A stretch of 64,000 bases of DNA from Pseudanabaena sp. M53BS1SP1A06MG (GTDB taxonomy: Bacteria > Cyanobacteriota > Cyanobacteriia > Pseudanabaenales > Pseudanabaenaceae): positions 46,898 to 110,897 of the forward strand of contig JADBWH010000048.1 of assembly GCA_020404105.1 (NCBI GenBank). The letters run 5' to 3'. The notes under the pieces are model-generated. The model saw nothing but the letters and a program-made list of their open reading frames with translations, was not told the origin of the DNA and did not search any database. A program made the translations under genes and the position numbers. Numbering within the stretch: position 1 is the stretch's first letter; each line of letters starts with the position of its first letter. This document shows positions 43,170 through 51,507 of this stretch, one piece after another.

Positions 43170-43514
43170 GTGTCCAATGACAATGAGTTTCGCAGAGTAA
43201 ATCAAATTCTTGGGGCTAGTCCTAAGATTGGTCCTTTTCCCTCGGATCTGGTTTTTCCTTGGATTCTTATCAGTCTTTTTTTGTTTTTTGTTTGCTATGT
43301 GTTTCTCAATTTGCCTTGGTTATGGGTGATTCTCATTGTCGCTTGGGGTGATGCTACTTGGTGGGTCTTAACTGGTTCTCGTCCCCATAAGTTCTTGTCC
43401 AAGTTCATTCCTGTTCCCCGTTGGTCTAGAGGTGTTTATCATTTCTCTGGGTTTCATGGTCGTCTTCGTATGGAGCTTGCTCGTAAACATCATGGTCAAA
43501 GAAAAAGGATTTAA
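43170..43514 (+). CDS. VirB3/TraL-like membrane protein
   Basis: About 114 residues from GTG at 43170, with AAGG ten bases upstream (TTG 43164 is less likely). Two adjacent TM helices (about 28-62) and a basic C-terminal part. Size, helix pair and the place just before VirB4 fit VirB3/TraL. Its 3' end overlaps the VirB4-like gene by 23 bases. Confidence 0.6.
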   Translation: MSNDNEFRRVNQILGASPKIGPFPSDLVFPWILISLFLFFVCYVFLNLPWLWVILIVAWGDATWWVLTGSRPHKFLSKFIPVPRWSRGVYHFSGFHGRLRMELARKHHGQRKRI

Positions 43515-46239
43515 ACATTTTGAAAAGGAGCTTGCTTTAGATTATCTGCTTAAGTTTGAACTCCGTGGTCGCTCGATTAGCTGTTTTGTTTTAAAGCAGG
43601 GTGCTTCTTTTGATTTATTGCAGTTTGTGTTTGGTTGGCAGTCTCAAGGTTTTCATACAACTCTTTCTGACGCGCAGGAGTCTTCGATTTTTGAGGCGCT
43701 CCAGTCTGGGTTGAAGGATATCCCAGATCAAGAAAGTTTGACGGTTCATTTTGGTTCTTTTAGTTCGGATCGGGATCGCCAAGGTCAGTTGCAGGATTTA
43801 TACGAGTTGGCGGATACTCCTGAATTGAAGTTTTTGATGATGGGTGAGAAGGCTCGGGTTCAGGAGTTGGCGAGTTTGGGGCTGAGAAAGCCTAAGTTTC
43901 TTCGTGTCTATGCGACTTATACGGTTAAAGGTTCTTCTGGGGCGGCTTCAGATCCTTTGGAGAAGGCTCTGGCTTGGCTGCAAAAGGTGGCTCTGGGTTT
44001 AGCTGGTAATGACTCAAAGCTAGAGCGTGAGCAGTATGAGCAGTTGTTTGCTCGTGCTTTTACGGATGGGTTTCTCAATTGGGAGCAGATTTTAACTACC
44101 CGGATGGGTTTGGATTTGGCTCCTTTGTCTGATGCGGATCTTTGGCAGGAGCTTTGGGGTCAGTTTAATTGTTCTCCTCCTCCTCCGATTCCTCAGTTGT
44201 TGGTTATGTCTGAGGCGGGGCTGGTGGATCGCTCGATGTCTCAGGTGCATATCTGTACGAAGCTGCTGGAACGGGCTGAGTCGATTCCTTTTGCCGATCG
44301 CCGTTTTGTTTATTTGAATGGTGATTATATTGGGGTCTTAACTTTTATTGATAAGCCTGCGGGTTGGTCTTCTAAGGGTAGGCAGTTGCGCTATCTCTGG
44401 GAGGCTCTTTCCCGTGATGCGGTGGCGAATACTGAGGTCGTTTGTCAGTTTACGAAGGCGAATGAGACGATCGTTAAGGCGAATATGCAACGGGTGACGA
44501 AGCAGAGCATTGTCTCGCAAGAGCAGTCGGCTTCGGTGCGAAATGTCAATGTGATGGCTTCGCTGAAGCAGGATAAGGCGATTAAGGCTCAGGAGGCTCT
44601 TTATGAGGGGGCAATCCCGATTAATGTGGCTGTTGTTTTTCTGATTCGTCGTCCTAATCCTGTTCTGTTGGATGATGCTTGTCGCTATTTTGCGAGTTGT
44701 TTCCAGCGTCCTGCTTGGGTCGAACGGGAGACGGAGTATGCTTGGTTGATTTGGAAGCAAACTTTACCTATTGTCTTTGGCAATCTGTTGGCGAAGCCGT
44801 TTCACCGTCGTCATGTCTATTTGTCTGATGAGTCGGTTGCTTTTACGGCTTGTGTTTTGCCTCGGTCTGTGGATAAGACGGGGTTTGAGTTGATCTCGGA
44901 AGAAGGCGGGATGCCTTTATATATTGATATCCGCAAACATCGTAATTTTGGCATCTTTGCGACTACTCGGGCTGGTAAGTCGGTTATGGTTTCGGCAATA
45001 TTGACTCAAGCTCTTTGTAATGAGCAGCAAATTGTGGCTCTTGATTTTCCTAAGCCTGATGGTACGAGTACTTTTACGGATTACACCCACTTTATTAAGG
45101 ATCTAGGTGCTTATTTTGATATCACTAAGGAGTCCTCCAATATTCTGGAATTGCCAGATCTACGTGCCTTCAATGAGGAGCAGGCGGATGAGCGCTTGCG
45201 CGATTTTAAGTCCTTTGTCGAGTCGGCTTTGATGACGATGGTATTTGGGGCTGGGCAGCATAATCTATCTTCTTCGGAAAGACAGTTGCGACAGCTAATC
45301 CGTTCTTTGTTAGTACCTGTTATCAATGCTTTTTTTGATGATGACCTGATTAAAATTCGCTATGCTCTTGCGATTTCGGAAGGGTTTGGTACGGATGCTT
45401 GGCAGAGGATGCCGACTCTATCAGATTTTTTGGATTATTTTTTGGATGCTGGTAAGTCTTCGGTACAGGCTGATTTAGCTGGCAGTGAGCAAATAGATCA
45501 GGCGATCAATCAGATTATTGTCCAATTGAGGTTTTGGCTCAATTCTCGCATTGGTCGCGCCATTTCTCGTCCTTCTACTTTTCGCAGTGAGGCGAGGTTG
45601 TTGGTGTTTGCGCTCAGGAATTTATCGGAGGCGGAAGATGCGGCGATTCTGGCTCTGTCTGCTTATTCGGCAGCTCTCAGACGGGCTTTATCTTCACCTG
45701 CGAGTATTCTGTTCATTGATGAAGCGCCGATTTTGTTTGAATATCCCACCATATCGGAAATGGTGGCGCGTCTCTGTGCCAATGGTGCGAAGGCGGGGAT
45801 TAAGGTGATTATTTCTGCCCAAGATCCTGACACGATCGCTCGGTCGCCTTCGGCTTCTAAGATTCTCCAAAATCTATCGACGCGATTAATCGGCAGAATC
45901 CAACCTTCGGCGGTGGATAGTTTTGTGAATATTCTCAAGTATCCCCGACAGGTGATCGCTCAGAATGCTGAGGAAAGATTTTTCCCCAAGCGCGAATTGA
46001 TTTATTCGCAGTGGTTACTGGATGATGCGGGTGTGTATACCTTTGTGCGCTTCTTTCCGAGCTATGTGCAGTTGGGTGTGGTGGCGAATAATCCTGATGA
46101 GCAGGCGGCTCGTAGTGCTTATATGGCGGCTCTGGGAGATCCCTACAAAGGACTGGCGGCTTTTTCTAAGGAGATGGCAAGTGCTTTAAGGGATAGCCGC
46201 CCTCTGAAATTACCTGAAATTGCGGGTTCTAATCTTTGA
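43492..46239 (+). CDS. VirB4/TraC-like conjugation ATPase
   Basis: About 915 residues. The open frame goes back to 43432, but ATG 43492 (MVKEKGFKHFEKE) is likelier because the upstream residues are only the shifted frame of the preceding gene. N-terminal TraC-like domain. Walker A TTRAGKS near residue 490; Walker B ILFIDEAP near 738; AQDPDTI downstream. It powers pilus assembly and is membrane associated. Larger than a typical VirB4 (about 790-880). Confidence 0.88.
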   Translation: MVKEKGFKHFEKELALDYLLKFELRGRSISCFVLKQGASFDLLQFVFGWQSQGFHTTLSDAQESSIFEALQSGLKDIPDQESLTVHFGSFSSDRDRQGQLQDLYELADTPELKFLMMGEKARVQELASLGLRKPKFLRVYATYTVKGSSGAASDPLEKALAWLQKVALGLAGNDSKLEREQYEQLFARAFTDGFLNWEQILTTRMGLDLAPLSDADLWQELWGQFNCSPPPPIPQLLVMSEAGLVDRSMSQVHICTKLLERAESIPFADRRFVYLNGDYIGVLTFIDKPAGWSSKGRQLRYLWEALSRDAVANTEVVCQFTKANETIVKANMQRVTKQSIVSQEQSASVRNVNVMASLKQDKAIKAQEALYEGAIPINVAVVFLIRRPNPVLLDDACRYFASCFQRPAWVERETEYAWLIWKQTLPIVFGNLLAKPFHRRHVYLSDESVAFTACVLPRSVDKTGFELISEEGGMPLYIDIRKHRNFGIFATTRAGKSVMVSAILTQALCNEQQIVALDFPKPDGTSTFTDYTHFIKDLGAYFDITKESSNILELPDLRAFNEEQADERLRDFKSFVESALMTMVFGAGQHNLSSSERQLRQLIRSLLVPVINAFFDDDLIKIRYALAISEGFGTDAWQRMPTLSDFLDYFLDAGKSSVQADLAGSEQIDQAINQIIVQLRFWLNSRIGRAISRPSTFRSEARLLVFALRNLSEAEDAAILALSAYSAALRRALSSPASILFIDEAPILFEYPTISEMVARLCANGAKAGIKVIISAQDPDTIARSPSASKILQNLSTRLIGRIQPSAVDSFVNILKYPRQVIAQNAEERFFPKRELIYSQWLLDDAGVYTFVRFFPSYVQLGVVANNPDEQAARSAYMAALGDPYKGLAAFSKEMASALRDSRPLKLPEIAGSNL

Positions 46240-46258
46240 GTTTTGTGGAGGCATGACG

Positions 46259-47293
46259 GTGAAATCAATGAGATTATGCGCTTTATGCACTGGTAGTTTG
46301 GTGGGTTGCTCTTTATGGATTACTGGCAATCTCCCTGCAACAGCACAGATTAATGTTCCTAGTTTTGCGGGTACTCCTCCTCTTTCTGCTTCGCCCTCTC
46401 TTTCTAATCTGCCTGGGATTAGCGATATTAATGGATTAATCAATCAAGTTAATCAGTTAATTAATTCGATTAGTTCGGGCGCGTTTATAAAAACTGCTTT
46501 GGATTCTCTATTGAGTCAGTATTTCGATCCTTTGAAGCAGCAAGTTGCAGGCATTATCGGTGAGCGTGGGCTTCTAGATCCTGCCAAGTCTCAGCAGTCG
46601 CTGATTGCGAGTTTGAAATCTTTGCCTCTCATTTTTAATGATGCGGGGTTTACCAATAGCTTGCTGACTAAGGGTACTGTGACGGCGGCAATCACTCAAA
46701 CTAGTGTCAATAATGTGTTGGGTTTAGAGGGTCAAGCGCGTTTAAATCAGTTTTTACAGACCCTTGTAGCCAGTGGTAACAAAATATCTGGCTTTTCAAC
46801 TAGTTCGACTACGGCTTCTCAATCCAGTACGCAACTTGGGAGTGCTACTCAGCAAATTGCTAGCACCTCTGGTAATTCGGCAAATGCGTCCCAGACAACT
46901 TCGGAGCAGACGAAGAATTTAGCTCAACAAGCTCAGTCTTTTACTTCGACTCAAGATGTTCTCAAGGCGATCGCTAATCAGAATGCCAATAATGCTGCCA
47001 TTTTGTCTAGCATTTCTTCCCAGTTTGGCAATAATGCCAGCCAGAATGCCAATCTATCCAATCAACTTGGCACCTTAGCTAATCAAAATTCTCTAATGTC
47101 TCAGCAGGCTATGCAGCAGTCTGTGATTGATGGTCAAAATTTACAACTGCAATTGCTGCAAACTGAGCAAGGGGCAGCAGCTTTGGCGAATTTAGATGAG
47201 ACGAATAGCACGCTCAAGGGACAAAGTTTATCTCAGGCTTTAGAGTTTCGGTCGGTGATCAAATCAAGAATGCCTTTAACCCTTTCTAAGTAA
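46259..47293 (+). CDS. VirB5-like exported protein
   Basis: Possible starts are ATG 46253 (one base after GGAGG) and GTG 46259 (seven bases after it); I use GTG 46259, 344 residues. Signal peptide with ATAQ cleavage. The mature part is helical, rich in Ser, Gln, Asn and Leu (QSSTQLGSATQQIASTSG, NNASQNANLSNQLGTLANQN), like VirB5/TrbJ minor pilins. It directly follows VirB4. Confidence 0.6.
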   Translation: MKSMRLCALCTGSLVGCSLWITGNLPATAQINVPSFAGTPPLSASPSLSNLPGISDINGLINQVNQLINSISSGAFIKTALDSLLSQYFDPLKQQVAGIIGERGLLDPAKSQQSLIASLKSLPLIFNDAGFTNSLLTKGTVTAAITQTSVNNVLGLEGQARLNQFLQTLVASGNKISGFSTSSTTASQSSTQLGSATQQIASTSGNSANASQTTSEQTKNLAQQAQSFTSTQDVLKAIANQNANNAAILSSISSQFGNNASQNANLSNQLGTLANQNSLMSQQAMQQSVIDGQNLQLQLLQTEQGAAALANLDETNSTLKGQSLSQALEFRSVIKSRMPLTLSK

Positions 47294-47314
47294 TTTTTTG
47301 AGGTTGGTTTACCA

Positions 47315-48370
47315 ATGTTTTATGCCATTACGATTGCTCAGCAAATTGTGATCAATGACTCTAATCTCGTCTCGCAGTCAATTCAAGAGGCTTGGCAAAG
47401 TACTTGGAATCTTGCGTTTGATGGCAATATTTTTAAAGTTCTCACCAATTTAGGATTGACGATCGCGGTTACGACTCTGTTTTTTTGGATTATTAAATTT
47501 GGAAAAGATTTATTAGATGACAGAAGCTATCAGAGTTTCAGTGAGATTATCTGGCCGATTATTGTAATTACTTTGTTGGCTAATGGTGGACAGAATCTGG
47601 TCGCCTTAACCACGGGAATGCGGGGAATCATCAATAATACCAATGATTCTATTTTGAGTTCCCTCACTTCTCAAGCAGATCTCCAGAAGACTTTAGATGC
47701 TCTCAGTAATTATTCCAATATCTCCAGCACCCTAAGCGCTTCGGCAAATCAATGCTATGTACTTAAACCAGCGGATCAACAAGCTTGCATGGATTCGGTG
47801 ATTGCTCAGGCTAAGGAGTTGAAGAGTGCTTACGATTCTAGTTTCCTTGATGTCTCTAAGGCGCTAGCCAATAAGATGCAGCAACAGATTGATAGTTTTA
47901 GCCAAGATCCTCTGGGTACTGGGCTGAGTGGTATTTCTAAAATTCAAAATACGATTTCTTCTTCGGTTCTGCTGGCGGTTGCTGAGTCTTTTATGGTGGC
48001 GATGCAGGCGGCTTTTCAAGCTTTGATTGAGGTTAGTTTTCTTCTCACTGGGTTGATGGGGCCTGTTGCGGTAGGGGCTTCTCTTCTTCCCATTGGTGCA
48101 AAGCCTTTTTATGCTTGGCTCACGGCTTTTTGGTCACTTGGGATTGCCAAGTTAAGTCTCAATATCATTACGGGGCTGGTGGCTGTGGCTGTGGCTACTT
48201 CTGGTCAAAATGATAATTTGTCCATCGCGATTACTTTGGGCTTTTTATCACCAATTCTGGCTTTAGCTTTAGCTTCGGGTGGCGGGATGGCGATTTTCAG
48301 TGGCATTGTTGCGGCGGTCAGTGCGGCGGCTTCTACAGGTTTAAACATTTCGATGCGTTACAGGAGCTAA
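47315..48370 (+). CDS. VirB6/TrbL-like polytopic membrane protein
   Basis: A 351-residue protein with about six TM helices, a central periplasmic-type helical domain with Cys pair (NQCYVLKPADQQACMD) and Gly/Ala-rich TM helices toward the end. Layout and position fit VirB6/TrbL, the DNA-translocating inner-membrane subunit. ATG start. Confidence 0.7.
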   Translation: MFYAITIAQQIVINDSNLVSQSIQEAWQSTWNLAFDGNIFKVLTNLGLTIAVTTLFFWIIKFGKDLLDDRSYQSFSEIIWPIIVITLLANGGQNLVALTTGMRGIINNTNDSILSSLTSQADLQKTLDALSNYSNISSTLSASANQCYVLKPADQQACMDSVIAQAKELKSAYDSSFLDVSKALANKMQQQIDSFSQDPLGTGLSGISKIQNTISSSVLLAVAESFMVAMQAAFQALIEVSFLLTGLMGPVAVGASLLPIGAKPFYAWLTAFWSLGIAKLSLNIITGLVAVAVATSGQNDNLSIAITLGFLSPILALALASGGGMAIFSGIVAAVSAAASTGLNISMRYRS

Positions 48371-48423
48371 GTCCTAGTTTTTTTGTTTTTTGTTTTTAAG
48401 ATTTCAATTTTATGGAAGCATCT

Positions 48424-49242
48424 ATGAATTTACATACAACTCCAATACCTGAATCAAAGGAAGATCTCACGGTTTTTGAAAAGTTTACGGCTCCAGAACA
48501 TAGATCTAAAAGTACTGATGCTGGGAAAGATTCGTTGATGTTTTTGACGCTGTTGGGAGTTTTAGTTCTATCGGCAATCAACTCCATTGGCTTATTTAGC
48601 ATTTACTTTTTGTATAGTTCTTTTTCTGCTAACGCTAAAAGTCACACGTTAGTTCAGTTAGCGGGTGGCAAGACTATTACTGCGGCGACCGTAGATAGCC
48701 ATGTCAGATCGGCGGATGTGATTAAGAAGTTTGTGGCTGTTAATATTTCTAGTTTGATGTCTTGGTCGGTGCAATTGTCGGCGGATGTTACTCAGGGTGG
48801 TAGTCCAATTCTCGATGCTGGGATTGAGGTGGTTTCTTTAAGAGGCTTAAAGAAAAAGGTTCCGACTACGGCTTGGCAGGCGAGTTTTGCTTTCGCGGAA
48901 GATTTCCGTAAAGGGATTCTGGCTTCAGTGGCGGAGTTGATTCCTGCCGAGGTGTTCACAGGTAATGCCAAGGTTGTTTTAGTCATCAAAAGTATTAGTC
49001 CTCCTGAAGAGATCGAGAAAGGGAAATGGAAAGTAAGTCTTGTATCTAACTTGATTACGTTCACTGCGGTTAATCAGTCTGGTGAATCGGTTCCCTTTAA
49101 CAAGGAAATATTTATTCAAACTATTGATATACCAACGCTTAAGCCTGATGCTTCGCCTCTGGATGAGGCTATTTATAGAGTGCGTTCTTCTGGTTTAGAA
49201 ATTTACGCGATGCGAGATCTCGCCAGAGAAAATTTGAAGTAA
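48424..49242 (+). CDS. VirB8/TraE-like protein
   Basis: About 272 residues from ATG 48424 (GGAAG upstream; frame open from 48412). Cytoplasmic N-tail, one TM helix (about 36-60) and a periplasmic alpha/beta domain (DVIKKFVAVNISSLMSWSV, IKSISPPEEIEKGKWKVSLV). The topology and the place before VirB10 suggest VirB8/TraE. Sequence similarity is not obvious. Confidence 0.62.
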   Translation: MNLHTTPIPESKEDLTVFEKFTAPEHRSKSTDAGKDSLMFLTLLGVLVLSAINSIGLFSIYFLYSSFSANAKSHTLVQLAGGKTITAATVDSHVRSADVIKKFVAVNISSLMSWSVQLSADVTQGGSPILDAGIEVVSLRGLKKKVPTTAWQASFAFAEDFRKGILASVAELIPAEVFTGNAKVVLVIKSISPPEEIEKGKWKVSLVSNLITFTAVNQSGESVPFNKEIFIQTIDIPTLKPDASPLDEAIYRVRSSGLEIYAMRDLARENLK

Positions 49243-49263
49243 TTTTTCCTCAAGGAGTCTTTT

Positions 49264-50856
49264 ATGCTTACCGAAGCTACACCTGTTAATCCCAATACCA
49301 ATACCAATCCGAGTTCGGAGCATCCTGCGGATTCTCCTGATTTGCATGAAATTGATTTTGCTCATTTAACGGGTTACATCGATGATGCGCCAAGCCTGGA
49401 TACAACCGAGCTAACTGAGGTTGCTAGTCCTGAAAAACATCGAACTTTATCTACGCTTGTTAGTAATCCTTTTTCTAAAATTGCTTTGGTAGGTGGCGTT
49501 GGCATTATTGGGTTTACCTTAATCGGTCTATTCGTGAATAGCATTATGTCCACTAATGCTAAGCAAGCTGCTGCTACGGGCGATAAAGAAACTAAGAATT
49601 TTGTGGTTTCTTCTTCCCTAGATCCTAAAGATGCTGAGTTGGCTAAGGTCAAGACTGACTTAGCGATGGGCAGTCAGGTGGCGAATAGGGCTAGGAGTTC
49701 TAGCAGTTTACTTTCTTCAGATTTACCAAAAAGTGGGCTAGCTCCAAAGGATAAGGCTAGCGATGCGTCTGCGAGTTCGGATAAAGCAAACCTTCAAGCT
49801 GGCGTTCCTACTTCTCAATTACCACCTCCACCTCCTAGCAATTTAACGACTGTCCCTGTTGAACCTGAACCAGTAAGACCACCCGTAAGACAGGTGATGG
49901 CGAGTCCATCTCCTGTGATGGTTGCGCCACAGGGTTTGACTAATCCTGTGGCGCAACCATCAAATTCCGTCGAGGAGTGGCAGAGGTTAGCCAGCATTGG
50001 CAGCTATGGCAGTGTTGCTAGTGATTCTCGTCCAGTGGCTAATTTGCCTAATTATCAAAACAATCAAGTTGTGGTTCCCAATAATCAGGTTGTGTTTCCC
50101 AATAATCAAGTGGTGGCAACAACTTCTAATTCGCGAGTTGAGCAACCCTCGAATTCATTAACCAATTATCTAGCCAGATCTCAGACTGCTAATCAGAATC
50201 GCGTTGCGGGCAATACGATCTTGGTTGGCACTACTGCCAAGGCTTCGATTAAAACCCCTGTGGTATTTGCTCCTACGGGAAATTTAACTTCAGGTAATGG
50301 GGTTCCCAAGTTTATTGTCACTCTAGATGAGCCGATCTTAACGGTCGATCGCCGCGAGGCTATCCCTGCTGGGTCACTGCTAATTGTTACGGTGCGTCCT
50401 TTGGATGCGAAATCTGGGCTATCAGAGTTGGATGTCATCTCAATTTCGATGAATGGTCGCGAGTTTACTCCGCCCAGTAACACCTTTACCATTCGTGGTG
50501 CTTCAGGAAGTCCTCTCGTTGCTGATAACTATTTTGACTATGGTTCTCAGATTGCGGGGATGGATTTATCGACGGTTTTGATTACGGCGGCGGCGGAAGT
50601 AGGCAAGTTGACCAATAACCCCATTAATACTAGTTCAATCTCTACTGTCGGTGGATTTTCCACTTCTACGGCTTCGCCTCCTCCCGATTATCTGGGTGCT
50701 GCGGTGAGTGGTGGGCTGGGCTATTTGTCTAAGGCTTTAATTGCTAGAAATCTGGATAGCACTAAGGAATTTGCTAATCGTCCTAAAGTGTTCTATTTGG
50801 CAGCAGGTAAGGAAGTGCAGGTGTTCATCAATCAGTCAACAACTTTTGATTTTTAA
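49264..50856 (+). CDS. VirB10/TrbI-like core protein
   Basis: A 530-residue protein. N-terminal cytoplasmic part, one TM helix (about 72-94), a Pro-rich linker (PPPPPSNLTTVPVEPEPVRP), a NNQVV repeat segment and the C-terminal beta domain (FIVTLDEPILTVDRREAIPA, YLAAGKEVQVFINQSTTFDF). Matches VirB10. A perfect 17-bp inverted repeat lies within the linker. The stop is inside a 13-bp tandem repeat. ATG start. Confidence 0.82.
   Translation: MLTEATPVNPNTNTNPSSEHPADSPDLHEIDFAHLTGYIDDAPSLDTTELTEVASPEKHRTLSTLVSNPFSKIALVGGVGIIGFTLIGLFVNSIMSTNAKQAAATGDKETKNFVVSSSLDPKDAELAKVKTDLAMGSQVANRARSSSSLLSSDLPKSGLAPKDKASDASASSDKANLQAGVPTSQLPPPPPSNLTTVPVEPEPVRPPVRQVMASPSPVMVAPQGLTNPVAQPSNSVEEWQRLASIGSYGSVASDSRPVANLPNYQNNQVVVPNNQVVFPNNQVVATTSNSRVEQPSNSLTNYLARSQTANQNRVAGNTILVGTTAKASIKTPVVFAPTGNLTSGNGVPKFIVTLDEPILTVDRREAIPAGSLLIVTVRPLDAKSGLSELDVISISMNGREFTPPSNTFTIRGASGSPLVADNYFDYGSQIAGMDLSTVLITAAAEVGKLTNNPINTSSISTVGGFSTSTASPPPDYLGAAVSGGLGYLSKALIARNLDSTKEFANRPKVFYLAAGKEVQVFINQSTTFDF
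49917..49961. repeat. Perfect 17-bp inverted repeat inside the VirB10-like gene
   Basis: GATGGTTGCGCCACAGG (49917-49933), 11-base loop, then the exact complement (49945-49961). It codes for MVAPQGLTNPVAQPS in the disordered linker. Confidence 0.75.
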
Positions 50857-50934
50857 TTTTGATTTTTAATTTTGATTTTTAATTTTGATTTTTAATTTTG
50901 ATTTTTAATTTTGATTTTTGATTTTGATTTTTGA
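50844..50934 (+). repeat. Tandem repeat, 13 bp x 7
   Basis: TTTTGATTTTTAA five times, then TTTTGATTTTTGA twice, starting in the last codons of the VirB10-like gene and ending before the ATG at 50946. It replaces any normal ribosome-binding region. Confidence 0.85.
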
Positions 50935-50945
50935 TTTTTGAAATT

Positions 50946-51506
50946 ATGAAACATTTAAAATCTTTAGTTCTCGTGTTGGCTGTTCTTTGGGCTGGTGCTT
51001 TGCCTAATGCGGCTTTTGCTAGTCCGCTCTTCAGGAAACAGTTGTCGCTCAGTGAGGCGGCGGGACAAACTGGCGTTAATGCGATCGTGAGTTTGTCGCC
51101 GATGCAATCCCTCAGCATTAGCTTTATTAAAACAGGTGAGGTTGTAAAAAAGGTTTGGTTGGGCAATCCGTCAAGGGTGGTCATGGATTACGATTCGCCT
51201 CTTTGTAAAGATGCTACGAAGGATGCGAACTGTGGGGCGAATGTTATCTATTTACGGGAACTCGCTCAACCTTTGGATTTGGAGATGAATTTACCTGCGG
51301 CGGCGAAGGGTTCGCTTACTTCTTTGACGGTAATTACTACGGGTGCTGGGGGGATGAAGAATCTCTATCAATTTCAACTGGCGCTAGGCGAGTCTACGCC
51401 TCCCTATAGCGTTTTAGAGATCGTTCCTGATGCTCAGATTCGCAGGCTTGCACCGATAACGCCTGTCAAACCTGCTGAAACCACTAAACTTTCGTCGGAT
51501 TCTTAG
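50946..51506 (+). CDS. Exported protein, possible VirB9/TraK analogue
   Basis: About 186 residues from ATG 50946. A signal peptide (SLVLVLAVLWAGALPNAAFA) is followed by a beta-rich domain with two Cys (PLCKDATKDANCG). Position between VirB10 and VirD4, size and beta content suggest the outer-membrane partner VirB9/TraK. I do not see a clear family motif. The upstream tandem repeat replaces a Shine-Dalgarno sequence. Confidence 0.55.
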   Translation: MKHLKSLVLVLAVLWAGALPNAAFASPLFRKQLSLSEAAGQTGVNAIVSLSPMQSLSISFIKTGEVVKKVWLGNPSRVVMDYDSPLCKDATKDANCGANVIYLRELAQPLDLEMNLPAAAKGSLTSLTVITTGAGGMKNLYQFQLALGESTPPYSVLEIVPDAQIRRLAPITPVKPAETTKLSSDS

Positions 51507-51507
51507 T

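Noticed and set aside
50844..50934. Considered a CRISPR or a coding repeat.
   Set aside because: Period 13 bp with no spacers, and it contains stop codons in the VirB10 frame; it is a simple tandem repeat.
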